Assembly: GCA_904502115.1 (NCBI GenBank)
Contig: CAJGDW010000005.1
Coordinates: 1-32,146, forward strand
Length of the DNA stretch: 32,146 nt
Direction: 5' to 3'
DNA from: Paludibacteraceae bacterium
GTDB taxonomy: Bacteria; Bacteroidota; Bacteroidia; Bacteroidales; Paludibacteraceae
Shown here: positions 8,029 to 15,821 of the stretch, in pieces
Position numbering within the stretch: the stretch's first letter is position 1
Layout of the letters: each line of letters begins with the position of its first letter
The notes under the pieces: generated by a model
The model's input: only the letters and a program-made list of their open reading frames with translations
What the model was told of the DNA's origin: nothing
The model's database searches: none
Translations under genes and position numbers: made by a program

Positions 8029-9477
8029 TTATTGAACATATTCATAGCAACCAGCATCTGCCGTTCCGTCCGAAAGCCTGCTATTGCCATTTAAATCGAA
8101 TGGGAATTCATTGGCAATAGAGTTATCGGCAATGCCAATAGCACCCGATCCAGCTAACAAGTTAAAGTCGTACACATGGGGATAATCCTCTTCCCATTGT
8201 TGAAACGCATACTTAGGATCGGTGTTAAAGATACATTGCTTGTAAGGCGGATTGGTTATCGTGGTTACTTTATGGCGCAATAAGCAATGCGAAAACACGA
8301 ACGCATCGGCGGGGGTCTCCTCGCATTTAAACTGAATCTCGTTGGTATAACTACCGTACACAATTGAGTTGTACATTTTAGAAGCAAAAGGCATAGGCGC
8401 TGCCGTTGTGGCGGCATCGATGCGTCTATTTGAATACAACAAGATAGGATTGGTTCTACCCCCCCAAGCAAATTGATAATAGTTGGCAAAGGTGCAATGT
8501 TTCCAGGTGTAATCGCCTCCTTGCAAAGCAACCACATAATTGCCCGCATTGTACAACAGTGAATTATTGACAGCCATTTTAGCATGTACAGCCTCTAGTA
8601 CATTGCCGGTTGAATTGCGCAACATGGCATTTTCGATATACAACACTTGTTTTTCGATATCGGTACTGTCTACACGGATACCAAAATCGGTATTGCGCAC
8701 ATCTACGTGCACCAACCTATTTTCAAAACTACCTTGCGCAAACACAATACCGCCCCACTGACCCGAGCACAAATCGTAAGACAGAGGCGGAATGGTATTC
8801 ATGTAATCGTCTCTATCGCCCCTAAATTGAATAATTTGTTGGGCATTCCCCTCTGCCATCAACCTTCCTTCTACGTACAAAACGGCATATTTTCTGAAAC
8901 ACAACCTAGTTCCAGGCGCTAAGGTTAAGGTTGCACCGGGCAATACGCGCAACGTATCCGACACCAAATAAGGCAATTGTGCTGTTAAAAGGGTATCGGA
9001 TGTTATGGTGAGTTGATGCAAGCGTTCTGCATTTTGGCCAAACGCCTCTAACTGCACCATTTGTTTCTTGCCATTGAGCGAGAAAAGAATCGAATCGGTT
9101 ACCACAAAGGGATTGTTGGCATTAGAAGGATCGATAAAGGCCTGCACAAATAGCAACATACTATCCTTTGCATTCAAGTAAACATCGTTTGCCTCGTCCG
9201 ATGCCACGCCGTTGATGTTCAAATGAAAGTATCGAGCATTCATCAAACGAATGTTATCGATATGGGCTTTTTGTGCAGATGTATTGTATACCTTTAATTT
9301 AAGGGTAGCAGAACCCATGTCGGTAAACAAGGTATCAAAACGAAGGGTATCGGCAGAAAAAGCAAGCGAAAAATCGGCATCGACATTGATGCTATCTTCG
9401 GTACACGACGATGCGCCCACTACCAAAACCAGCAGGGTGCACAATAGGATGAAATAGGAACGAAATACCTTTGCCAT
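8029..9477 (-). CDS. Lipoprotein with a predicted right-handed beta-helix
   Basis: 482 residues. A hydrophobic signal ends in VGASSC, a plausible lipobox, and the mature protein begins with CTEDS (acidic, consistent with surface export in Bacteroidetes). Residues about 30-140 (DTLRFDTLFTDMGSATLKLKVYNTS and onward) look like an Ig/abnormal-spindle-type beta domain. From about 165 on, repeated short turns such as LPYLVSDTLRVLPGATLTLAPGT, GQWGGIVF and NSLLYNAGN suggest a parallel beta-helix. The gene is first in an operon with the EEP-fold protein and has a textbook promoter and an AGGAG ribosome-binding site. The function is unknown; binding or processing of surface polymers is only a guess. 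Confidence 0.65.
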   Translation of the reverse strand: MAKVFRSYFILLCTLLVLVVGASSCTEDSINVDADFSLAFSADTLRFDTLFTDMGSATLKLKVYNTSAQKAHIDNIRLMNARYFHLNINGVASDEANDVYLNAKDSMLLFVQAFIDPSNANNPFVVTDSILFSLNGKKQMVQLEAFGQNAERLHQLTITSDTLLTAQLPYLVSDTLRVLPGATLTLAPGTRLCFRKYAVLYVEGRLMAEGNAQQIIQFRGDRDDYMNTIPPLSYDLCSGQWGGIVFAQGSFENRLVHVDVRNTDFGIRVDSTDIEKQVLYIENAMLRNSTGNVLEAVHAKMAVNNSLLYNAGNYVVALQGGDYTWKHCTFANYYQFAWGGRTNPILLYSNRRIDAATTAAPMPFASKMYNSIVYGSYTNEIQFKCEETPADAFVFSHCLLRHKVTTITNPPYKQCIFNTDPKYAFQQWEEDYPHVYDFNLLAGSGAIGIADNSIANEFPFDLNGNSRLSDGTADAGCYEYVQ

Positions 9478-9495
9478 TTTCTTGCGATTCTCCTA

Positions 9496-9526
9496 CAAAA
9501 GTAACATTCCATTTTGTTTCGCACAA
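9496..9526 (-). promoter_or_regulatory. Promoter of the beta-helix lipoprotein operon
   Basis: On the minus strand TTG (9526-9524), 20 bases, TACTTTTG (9503-9496): exact TAnnTTTG and correct spacing. The transcript would begin near 9490 with a very short leader containing TAGGAG before ATG 9477. Confidence 0.7.
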
Positions 9527-9543
9527 TTATTTTACTATCTTTA
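9512..9543 (+). promoter_or_regulatory. Probable promoter of the 9658 operon
   Basis: TTTTG (9512-9516), 19 bases, TATCTTTA (9536-9543), one base off the TAnnTTTG consensus. It overlaps the divergent lipoprotein promoter. The leader to ATG 9658 would be about 110 bases and would consist largely of the repeat tract at 9553-9650. Confidence 0.5.
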
Positions 9544-9552
9544 ACCCAAATA

Positions 9553-9625
9553 TATGATTGACTAATCGGTGAATCGACTAATCGATTCAACTCGGTCCCT
9601 GAGCTTGTCGAAGGGCCCAGCCCGA
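9553..9625. repeat. Dispersed AATCGGTGAATCG-type repeat plus a CCCTGAGCTTGTCGAAGGG element
   Basis: The gap between the divergent operons contains GATTGACTAATCGGTGAATC and its continuation GACTAATCGATTCAACTCGG, members of the dispersed repeat family also seen near 16.7, 17.8 and 23.3-23.6 kb. It is followed by GTCCCTGAGCTTGTCGAAGG (9595-9614) and GCCC. The CCCTGAGC..GTCGAAGGG word is, as far as I recall, a widespread intergenic repeat in many bacterial genomes. The tract lies between the presumed promoter and the start of the 94-residue gene, so it would be transcribed as 5' leader. Confidence 0.6.
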
Positions 9626-9657
9626 ATAATCGCATAAACGCATAAACAACAAAAATT

Positions 9658-9942
9658 ATGGCTAGTAGAAGAAATTTAAAAAAAGACATCGTGTATTTGT
9701 ATTCAGAATTACTAACCGAATGCTTTACCATCAGTTGCCTAGTTCCTAAATGCGACCAAGAAAAAGCAGACGCTTTGGTATCTAAAATTGTAATCAACAG
9801 CTACGAGTTTGTAAAACGTGCAGGCAGATACGATGCAAAAAACAACCCAAAATTGGTAAAAGCCTACTACAAAAAATTAGGGGAAGATTTGCTACAAGAC
9901 GTATTGAGCATTGGTAAAGAAATAGAAGGCTTAAGCAAATAA
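9658..9942 (+). CDS. Small conserved hypothetical protein
   Basis: 94 residues, predicted all-helical, with no signal peptide or membrane segment. It begins MASRRNLKKDIVYLYSELLT and contains two cysteines in TISCLVPKC. Similar small proteins are found in Bacteroidales immediately upstream of the acyltransferase gene, and here the spacing to that gene is only 4 bases. Codon use and the convincing ATG (no competing start) support a real gene. No function can be assigned; the steady link with a PlsC-like acyltransferase suggests a membrane-lipid connection (inference). Confidence 0.65.
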   Translation: MASRRNLKKDIVYLYSELLTECFTISCLVPKCDQEKADALVSKIVINSYEFVKRAGRYDAKNNPKLVKAYYKKLGEDLLQDVLSIGKEIEGLSK

Positions 9943-9946
9943 TACT

Positions 9947-10498
9947 ATGCGCAAATTAAGCCAATTCATCCTTAAATGTAAAGGATGGAGAGTTGTAGGA
10001 GAGGTTCCAACGGAACCTAAAATGGTGGTATGTTTTGCTCCGCATACATCCAATTGGGATTTTTTCTGGGGAAAAGTAACCGCATGGGCCATCGATTTTA
10101 AAATGTCATTCTTAATTAAAGAAGAATGGGTAAAAGTATGGGGTATTGGCTGGTGGCTCAAAAAGCAAGGGGCAGTTGCTGTAAAACGCAGCAAAAACAC
10201 CTCCATGACCGATAAAATGGCAGAACTATTTAAGAATAGCGAAAAACTGAACTTGGTACTATCGCCCGAGGGCACACGCAGACCCGTAGCCGATTGGAAA
10301 CGTGGCTTTTACTACATCGCCAAAAAAGCAGGCGTTCCTATTCTTCCCTTGGTATTGGACTATGCCAAAAAAGAAGTCATTATCAAACCCCTCATCACTC
10401 CTACCGATAACGAGGAACAAGATTATATTCAGTTTAAATCGATATTCGTGGGTGCCCAAGGAAAATACCCTAACAAGTTTCTTACTGGATTGGAATAA
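9947..10498 (+). CDS. 1-acyl-sn-glycerol-3-phosphate acyltransferase-like protein (PlsC family)
   Basis: 183 residues, shorter than canonical PlsC (about 240). The catalytic H(X)4D motif is present as APHTSNWDFF (about residues 31-40) and the substrate-binding motif as LSPEGTRRP (about 104-112), followed by FYYIAKKAGVPILPLVLDY. These define the LPLAT superfamily, which transfers fatty acyl groups to lysophospholipids or to lipid A-like acceptors. No strong transmembrane helix is visible, so it probably associates with the inner face of the membrane. It follows the 94-residue gene by 4 bases and its stop codon directly abuts the ATG of the next gene. Confidence 0.85.
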   Translation: MRKLSQFILKCKGWRVVGEVPTEPKMVVCFAPHTSNWDFFWGKVTAWAIDFKMSFLIKEEWVKVWGIGWWLKKQGAVAVKRSKNTSMTDKMAELFKNSEKLNLVLSPEGTRRPVADWKRGFYYIAKKAGVPILPLVLDYAKKEVIIKPLITPTDNEEQDYIQFKSIFVGAQGKYPNKFLTGLE

Positions 10499-11281
10499 AT
10501 GGAAACAAGCGAACAGTTACGTGTAAGCATCGTGCAAGCTGATATTGCGTGGGAAGATTCTCACGCAAACTTGGCACACTTTGACCAACTTTTACAACAG
10601 CTTCCTGCTACCGATATTGTGGTGCTACCCGAGATGTTCTCTTCCGCATTTAGCAGCAATGCCACCCAATTAGCAGAGACCAACAACGGCACTACCATCC
10701 AAACTGTTCAAAAATGGGCAAACCAACACCAATGCGTTTTTGTAGGCAGTTTTATTGCCCAAGAAAACAACCATTACTACAACAGAGGGTTCTTTGTTTT
10801 CCCCGATGGAACCACCCATTTTTACGACAAACGCCACCTGTTTTTAGGCGGCGAGGAGACTTATTTTACACCCGGAGAGAACAACCTAATCGTATCCTAC
10901 AAAGGTTGGAACCTATCCCTGGCCATTTGCTACGACTTGCGTTTCCCCGTATGGTTGCGCAACCAGCAACTGCAATACGACGTTTTATTGGTTATTGCCG
11001 AGTGGCCTACCAATCGCCAAACTGTTTTTGAAACATTGCTAGCCGCCCGCGCCATCGAAAACCAGGCTTACGTATGTGCCTGCAACCGTGTTGGCATAGA
11101 CGGCAACCAACTGCAATACAGCGGAGGTTCGCAAGTTATTGACTACCGAGGACGTGTACTGGAACGTTTTACCGACCACACCGAAGAAATTCGAACCCTT
11201 GTTCTCAACAAAGAAGGGCTTGAGAATATGCGAAAAAAAATGCCGACGTGGAAACACGCCGACAATTTTACTTTGGTATAG
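10499..11281 (+). CDS. Carbon-nitrogen hydrolase, omega-amidase (YafV/Nit2) type
   Basis: 260 residues of the nitrilase superfamily. The catalytic triad is readable: Glu45 in VVLPEMF, Lys in FYDKRHLF (about 114) and Cys in LAICYDLRFP (about 146). CYDLRFPVWLRN and the GGEETYFTPG segment are typical of omega-amidases, which hydrolyse alpha-ketoglutaramate or alpha-ketosuccinamate to the keto-acid and ammonia in transamination and methionine-salvage clean-up. The ATG starts immediately after the acyltransferase stop. The gene ends 8 bases before the convergent fabG stop, leaving no room for a separate terminator. Confidence 0.85.
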   Translation: METSEQLRVSIVQADIAWEDSHANLAHFDQLLQQLPATDIVVLPEMFSSAFSSNATQLAETNNGTTIQTVQKWANQHQCVFVGSFIAQENNHYYNRGFFVFPDGTTHFYDKRHLFLGGEETYFTPGENNLIVSYKGWNLSLAICYDLRFPVWLRNQQLQYDVLLVIAEWPTNRQTVFETLLAARAIENQAYVCACNRVGIDGNQLQYSGGSQVIDYRGRVLERFTDHTEEIRTLVLNKEGLENMRKKMPTWKHADNFTLV

Positions 11282-11289
11282 AAGACCCG

Positions 11290-12036
11290 TTAAGGGGTTA
11301 ATCCACCACAACAATTAATTACCTGACCGCTTACATAGCTAGCCAAATCAGAGCCCAAGAACAAGGCTACATTAGCCACCTCTTCTGGCAAACCACCTCT
11401 ACGCATAGGCACCATATCAATCCAGAACTTACGTTGCGCATCGCTGGTAGCATCGGTCATTTCGGTTACAATAAAACCAGGAGCAATGGCATTGCAACGA
11501 ATACCACGTGCACCAAATTCTTTGGCTACCGAAGTGGTCAAACCAATCAACCCTGCTTTAGAGGCCGAGTAGTTTACTTGACCAATATTTCCTTTTATAC
11601 CCACTACCGAAGTCATGTTAATAATAGACCCCGATCGTTTTTTCATCATCAAAGGCGTGATGGCATGAATGGTATTGAACGCCGATTTGAGGTTGTTATC
11701 CATTACATCATCCCATTGTTTTTCGCTCATGCGCATCACCAATCCGTCGCGGGTTATCCCGGCATTGTTTACCAAAATATCGATGGTCCCAAAATCGGCC
11801 ACCACTTGTTGAATCAAGGCTTCAGCCCCCGAATAGCTAGCCGCGTCAGAAGCATAGGCTTTCACTTTTGCACCCATGGCTGCAATTTCAGCCTCCACTT
11901 GCGCTGCCAATTCGGCATTGTTCAAATACGTAAACGCCACCGAAGCACCATGCTGAGCATACGCTAGGGCAATTGCCTTGCCTATACCACGAGAGGCACC
12001 TGTTATTAGAGCTACTTTTCCTTCTAGTAATTTCAT
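11290..12036 (-). CDS. fabG: 3-oxoacyl-[acyl-carrier-protein] reductase FabG
   Basis: 248 residues, a standard FabG length. The short-chain dehydrogenase cofactor motif TGASRGIG is at residues 12-19, the NNAG motif near 89 (NNAGITRDGLVMRM is FabG-like), and the catalytic Ser/Tyr/Lys appear as NMTSVVG and NYSASKAG. The C terminus LASYVSGQVINCCGG is conserved, although it has two adjacent cysteines where many members have VDGG. It reduces 3-ketoacyl-ACP with NADPH in fatty-acid elongation. It stands alone and is divergent from folB. Confidence 0.92.
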   Translation of the reverse strand: MKLLEGKVALITGASRGIGKAIALAYAQHGASVAFTYLNNAELAAQVEAEIAAMGAKVKAYASDAASYSGAEALIQQVVADFGTIDILVNNAGITRDGLVMRMSEKQWDDVMDNNLKSAFNTIHAITPLMMKKRSGSIINMTSVVGIKGNIGQVNYSASKAGLIGLTTSVAKEFGARGIRCNAIAPGFIVTEMTDATSDAQRKFWIDMVPMRRGGLPEEVANVALFLGSDLASYVSGQVINCCGGLTP

Positions 12037-12087
12037 TTGCTATAAATTTGAGACGAAGATACAATAAAAAAATGAAAGGAGGGGCAA

Positions 12088-12120
12088 TTTTGCTGTTTTA
12101 TTACAAATGTCTTATCTTTG
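12088..12120 (+). promoter_or_regulatory. Promoter of folB
   Basis: TTTTG (12088-12092), a 20-base spacer, TATCTTTG (12113-12120): an exact match to the Bacteroidetes consensus. Transcription would start near 12126, about 20 bases upstream of ATG 12146. This rules out the longer frame that begins at 12107 inside the promoter. Confidence 0.7.
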
Positions 12121-12145
12121 TATTTCGGATAATAAAACAACAAAC

Positions 12146-12490
12146 ATGGCTACTATTACCATTAAAAATATGCAATTCTATGCCCATCACGGCTGCTTTG
12201 AACAAGAACAACGTGTTGGCACCCACTTTACCGTTACCCTTACCTTTACGTACGATGCCACGCAAGCCATCGAAACTGACACCATCGAACAAGCCATTAG
12301 CTACCTAGAGGTATACCAAGTGGTAAAAAAAGAGATGGAACAACCCTCGCACCTAATTGAAAACGTAGCATGGCGCATCAAGCAAGCCGTAAAAGAACAT
12401 TTTAGTGGAATAGACAGCATCCAAGTGCAACTTTGTAAACTCAACCCACCCCTAGGCGGTCAGGTAGAGCAAGTTTGCGTAGAACTATAA
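12146..12490 (+). CDS. folB: Dihydroneopterin aldolase
   Basis: 114 residues, the usual size for FolB, which converts 7,8-dihydroneopterin to 6-hydroxymethyl-dihydropterin in folate synthesis. IKNMQFYAHHGCFEQEQRVG contains the conserved YAxHG with the active-site Glu. The later ISYLEVYQVVKKEM and the C-terminal KLNPPLGGQVEQVCVEL (conserved K-P) are family features. I start it at ATG 12146 (MATITIKN) because the -7 box of its promoter covers the codons of the longer frame. It converges on the M23 peptidase gene with only 5 bases between stops. Confidence 0.9.
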   Translation: MATITIKNMQFYAHHGCFEQEQRVGTHFTVTLTFTYDATQAIETDTIEQAISYLEVYQVVKKEMEQPSHLIENVAWRIKQAVKEHFSGIDSIQVQLCKLNPPLGGQVEQVCVEL

Positions 12491-12495
12491 TAGTA

Positions 12496-14175
12496 TTACT
12501 TATTCCCCAATACCACTTCTATTTCGGAACAAGTTGTATTTCCACAACCATCCTTCACCTCTAAACGCACAGTATGCTTACCTGCAGCAATGCGTTTAGG
12601 GTCGTAAAGATAGGTTACCCTATTTTTGGCATCTATCGAACAAAGCACCCACTGATTGTCTATGTAAGTATTATATGATGCAATACCACTTTCCGCATCC
12701 TTGATACGCCACGTTATTTTGTAGCGATTTTTTGACAACAAGGTGACTGTAGGTGGCACCGTATCCACCAAAACAGCATAATCGCCTAGCTTGCTAATTT
12801 TGCCTTCCATACAACCATTTTTATACGTAGCACTTGCACTACCCCAACTACCATTAGTACTCTTATAAGCTAAATAATACTGATTCTTCTGTTGCAAAGT
12901 ATCTGCATCGATAGGCAATCGCAAGGTAGCCGACTTATGCAAAGGCAATGTATTGTAGTGCAATGAGTGAACAGTTGTATTAAGGATAGAATCGAAAGTT
13001 GCTACATACCTAAAATCAAAGTCATTATAGACGGATTTTTGGGGCAACTGCAATCGAACGGAGTCTTTCTCAAAGACATTTACTGAATCGGTTATAAAGC
13101 GTATACCATTATAATAACAAATAGCAGGCACCGACAATTTCTTACCTCTAATAATAAAATTCAATTCTGCTTGATTGCCTGCATAATCTGCCGCAATGGC
13201 TTTGATGCGATAATCTCTTTCTTCTTGCACGTTCAAACCACCATCACCCATTGCTTTAAACAAAGGCAAAGGCTGATAGGTAGGCAGATACGCGCACATA
13301 TAGGTATCCTTGTTTTTTATCCATTGTTCATAGTCAATAAACGCATTGATCGCCTTATCATCGGCAAATGCGAAACGATCTATCTGATATTCAAAATAAG
13401 GTGCTTCGTCTACAAAGACCCTTAATGATTTAAGACCGTAAAAATTATTCTGACCATTCATGTAATCAAAGGCCATGAATTCAAGTCCTATTTTTCCCCA
13501 TGCCGTTACTACGGGAGCAGCGTATGTACTATCTTTTAACATCCATGTTTTACAAGAGCGAAAAACACATTGATTAGAAACCACTCCTGTACTATCCAAT
13601 GGCCTGACACCAATTTTCTGAAATTTAGGACGTACGCTATCCTCTACTGGATAAAAATTTTGCGGATCGATGGGATCCTGAGAAGCCGTTTCACGTACTT
13701 CAAAGTGCAAGTGAGGTCCACCAGACGAGCCGGTATTCCCACTAATGGCCACTATATCTCCCTGCTTAACTTCCAGTACACCTTGTGGCAAATTAGCATT
13801 GAATTGAAAAGTTTTGTGTTCGTACTGATATTTTTCTACCCAAGCGGTTATGGAGTCATTAAAAGCATCCAAATGGGCATATACCGAAGTATAACCACTT
13901 TTTGGGTGCGTAATGTACAAACAATTGCCATAACCGTATTGCGCAACACTTATGCGCGAAATATAACCATCTTGAACAGCATGAATAGGAAAACCACACT
14001 TCTTATCTGTTTTAAAATCCAATCCTGCATGAAAATGATTGGGTCGCAGTTCCCCAAAACTTGCACTCAAGGCAATGGGCAATTCTAAAGGTTGCATCCA
14101 CGTTGAATCTTGAGCATGACAAGGTAAGATTAGAATAATTCCTAATAAAGATAAAATAATGTTTCGCATATTCAT
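12496..14175 (-). CDS. Periplasmic M23-family peptidase (LytM domain)
   Basis: 559 residues with a signal peptide (cleavage after PCHAQ, near residue 22). The M23 zinc site is complete and unusually close to the N terminus: HFHAGLDF (His49, Asp53) and GPHLHFEVRE (about 157-166). A long C-terminal region (about 170-559) lacks a domain I can name and looks like beta-sandwich modules, the last with DTVPPTVTLLSKNRYKITWR and ending in a PKRIAAGKHTVRLEVKD-type fold. M23 enzymes cut peptide cross-links in peptidoglycan or regulate amidases. It follows the exbD genes on the same strand after a 93-base gap that carries a perfect palindrome. An alternative start two codons in (14169) is possible. Confidence 0.85.
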   Translation of the reverse strand: MNMRNIILSLLGIILILPCHAQDSTWMQPLELPIALSASFGELRPNHFHAGLDFKTDKKCGFPIHAVQDGYISRISVAQYGYGNCLYITHPKSGYTSVYAHLDAFNDSITAWVEKYQYEHKTFQFNANLPQGVLEVKQGDIVAISGNTGSSGGPHLHFEVRETASQDPIDPQNFYPVEDSVRPKFQKIGVRPLDSTGVVSNQCVFRSCKTWMLKDSTYAAPVVTAWGKIGLEFMAFDYMNGQNNFYGLKSLRVFVDEAPYFEYQIDRFAFADDKAINAFIDYEQWIKNKDTYMCAYLPTYQPLPLFKAMGDGGLNVQEERDYRIKAIAADYAGNQAELNFIIRGKKLSVPAICYYNGIRFITDSVNVFEKDSVRLQLPQKSVYNDFDFRYVATFDSILNTTVHSLHYNTLPLHKSATLRLPIDADTLQQKNQYYLAYKSTNGSWGSASATYKNGCMEGKISKLGDYAVLVDTVPPTVTLLSKNRYKITWRIKDAESGIASYNTYIDNQWVLCSIDAKNRVTYLYDPKRIAAGKHTVRLEVKDGCGNTTCSEIEVVLGNK

Positions 14176-14186
14176 GTATATTATTA

Positions 14187-14214
14187 AGAGGAGGGTGGCA
14201 TGCCACCCTCCTCT
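14187..14214. terminator. 28-bp perfect palindrome between exbD and the M23 peptidase gene
   Basis: AGAGGAGGGTGGCA (14187-14200) is followed without a gap by its exact complement TGCCACCCTCCTCT (14201-14214). In RNA it would form a very stable GC-rich stem with a minimal loop. It lies about 55 bases after the exbD stop and 12 bases before the M23 ATG. There is no good T-run on either strand, so it could be a Rho-independent-like terminator, an mRNA 3'-end stabiliser for the exb operon, or a translation-blocking stem for the peptidase gene. Confidence 0.55.
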
Positions 14215-14268
14215 ATTCGATAGTAATTCTACTTATAGTAGATTCAGTATAAACTTAATTCTTGTCAA

Positions 14269-14739
14269 TTATTTCGCTTTTTCCATAGCGGCATAATTGA
14301 TCTTCAATGCTTGTGCACGACGCAAAGCTTGCTTGATATCGGTAACAATACCCATCTTACAATCTTTGTCTACCTTCAAAGAAATGGTCATTTTGTTTTG
14401 ATCTTCTTCTGGCATAGCCGCACGTTGAGATGTTACATAGTTCTCAATTTGAGCGACATCAGCAAAAGCATCATCAAGTTGGATACGAGGTTCAGAACCA
14501 TATTGGGCTCTTAATGCATCAGAATTAGGAACGCCCACATAGATAAAGCGAGCATCTTTCTTTTTCAATGCAGTAAGCTCAGTTGCCTCGGGCGCCTTAA
14601 TGCTTACTTTAAAGTCCACTTCTTTCATGGTTGTTGCAATCATAAAGAAGAACAACAGCATGAACACGATATCTGGCAACGACGCAGTACTAATTTTAGG
14701 TATACCAGAAGAGGATGAATTAGATCTAAATCTTCCCAT
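14269..14739 (-). CDS. exbD: ExbD/TolR-family biopolymer transport protein (second copy)
   Basis: 156 residues. One N-terminal membrane segment (SLPDIVFMLLFFFMIATTMK, about 21-40) carries the Asp that conducts protons (LPDIVFMLLFF), followed by a periplasmic domain. With ExbB it forms the proton-driven motor that energises TonB-dependent outer-membrane transport. It overlaps the upstream exbD by one base (TAATG), indicating translational coupling. It differs clearly from that upstream copy, so this is a pair of diverged paralogues rather than a recent duplication, an arrangement common in Bacteroidetes. Confidence 0.85.
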   Translation of the reverse strand: MGRFRSNSSSSGIPKISTASLPDIVFMLLFFFMIATTMKEVDFKVSIKAPEATELTALKKKDARFIYVGVPNSDALRAQYGSEPRIQLDDAFADVAQIENYVTSQRAAMPEEDQNKMTISLKVDKDCKMGIVTDIKQALRRAQALKINYAAMEKAK

Positions 14740-15329
14740 TATTTAGCTCCTCCATAATTTTTTGGTTCTGCTTCCGAGATCTTTTGTGGGTATACTTTTT
14801 GAATGGCTTTTTGCTGAGCTTCAGTGCACTCTTCAAATCGTTTACCCCATTTAGCTTGCGCAAATTCGTTACGCAACTCGTTATAAGCTGCAATCAACTC
14901 ATTTTGCACTTCAATGTATGCCGCATAAGAAGTACCACGGTCGTTTTGCAAGGAAATAATGTGGTCTTTCGTTACCGCAATATTACCAATCAAATCGATA
15001 GTAATTTCTTTCTTTTCGGGCATATTAGGGTCATTCGCTGGGTTTTGAACAAATTCCTTAACGGTAGCTCTTAGATCCGCCAATTGCATGGGTTTTTTAT
15101 TCACCATCAATTCGTCTTGGCTGTTGATCAACACAACAAGAATGTTACGCTCTTTCACCTTCATGTCTTCCTGCTTTTGTTCTTCTGTAGGAATAGGAGG
15201 TAAAAGACGTTGCAAACCCTTGTTAACAGCCATTGATGTCGTCATTAAAAAGAATACCAACAACAAGAATGCGATATCCGCCGTAGAACTTGAATTTAAC
15301 TCAGGAACTTCACGTTTTTGCTTTCCCAT
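14739..15329 (-). CDS. exbD: ExbD/TolR-family biopolymer transport protein (first copy)
   Basis: 196 residues, longer than the following copy. The membrane segment TADIAFLLLVFFLMTTSM (about 17-34) holds the conserved Asp, preceded by the typical PELNSSSTADIAF. A longer periplasmic region includes VLINSQDELMVNKK, QNDRGTSYAAYIEVQNELIAAYNELR, and a charged C terminus. It is placed between the 154-residue membrane protein and the second exbD. The extra C-terminal helix (about 150-196) is typical of Bacteroidetes ExbD proteins and absent from the short enterobacterial ones. Confidence 0.85.
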   Translation of the reverse strand: MGKQKREVPELNSSSTADIAFLLLVFFLMTTSMAVNKGLQRLLPPIPTEEQKQEDMKVKERNILVVLINSQDELMVNKKPMQLADLRATVKEFVQNPANDPNMPEKKEITIDLIGNIAVTKDHIISLQNDRGTSYAAYIEVQNELIAAYNELRNEFAQAKWGKRFEECTEAQQKAIQKVYPQKISEAEPKNYGGAK

Positions 15330-15337
15330 AGTGATAT

Positions 15338-15802
15338 TTATTTAATGTTTTTTGCCAATGGTCCTAGTATCATTAATAAAATGGCAGCACCTACCATGGT
15401 GTAAATGGTATAGATCATCATGTCTACCATTCTGATAGTTTGTTCTTCAACAACTTCGCCAGAACCTAGTAGGGTAATTGACTCGCCAGATGAAATAAAG
15501 TAACCTGCTACTAATACAATAATGGTCAATGAAAAGGATACGATGGTTTTGATAGCCGAGTTTCTGTTAGACTGTAATTTCATGACAAATTGCCACAAAG
15601 CAGAAACAAGAGCAAACAAAGCAGTCATAAAGATGCAAGCGTACATCAAGTACACCATCGCATCGGTATAAGTGGGCTCCTTTTCAATATTTAGGATGGT
15701 AGAATCAACTTCTCCTCCCAAAAAGAAAAGGCAAGTCACCGCTATTGTGATGGCACATAGTACATATAGTACAATGCGTGATAAATTCTTTAACATAATC
15801 AA
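15338..15802 (-). CDS. Small multi-spanning membrane protein of the exb operon
   Basis: 154 residues with about four hydrophobic helices (near 10-30, 48-70, 85-105 and 130-150) and short polar loops. I do not know a named family. Similar proteins sit between exbB and exbD in Bacteroidales operons. Its position, 8 bases before exbD and 19 after exbB, suggests an accessory part of the proton-channel complex. Start ATG 15802 has TAGGAGAG just upstream, a good ribosome-binding site. Confidence 0.65.
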   Translation of the reverse strand: MIMLKNLSRIVLYVLCAITIAVTCLFFLGGEVDSTILNIEKEPTYTDAMVYLMYACIFMTALFALVSALWQFVMKLQSNRNSAIKTIVSFSLTIIVLVAGYFISSGESITLLGSGEVVEEQTIRMVDMMIYTIYTMVGAAILLMILGPLAKNIK

Positions 15803-15821
15803 ACTCTCCTATTGATTATTA

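Noticed and set aside
9420..9797. 125-codon minus-strand frame across the gap and the 94-residue gene
   Set aside because: It is read from the repeat tract (GLGPSTSSGTELN-type peptide) and opposes a better gene; no ribosome-binding site or family resemblance.
12053..12060. TATCTTCG as a -7 box for fabG
   Set aside because: One mismatch to consensus and no TTG at the required 19-21-base distance; fabG promoter left unassigned.
12107..12145. Upstream extension of folB
   Set aside because: It overlaps the exact-consensus -7 box TATCTTTG of the folB promoter.
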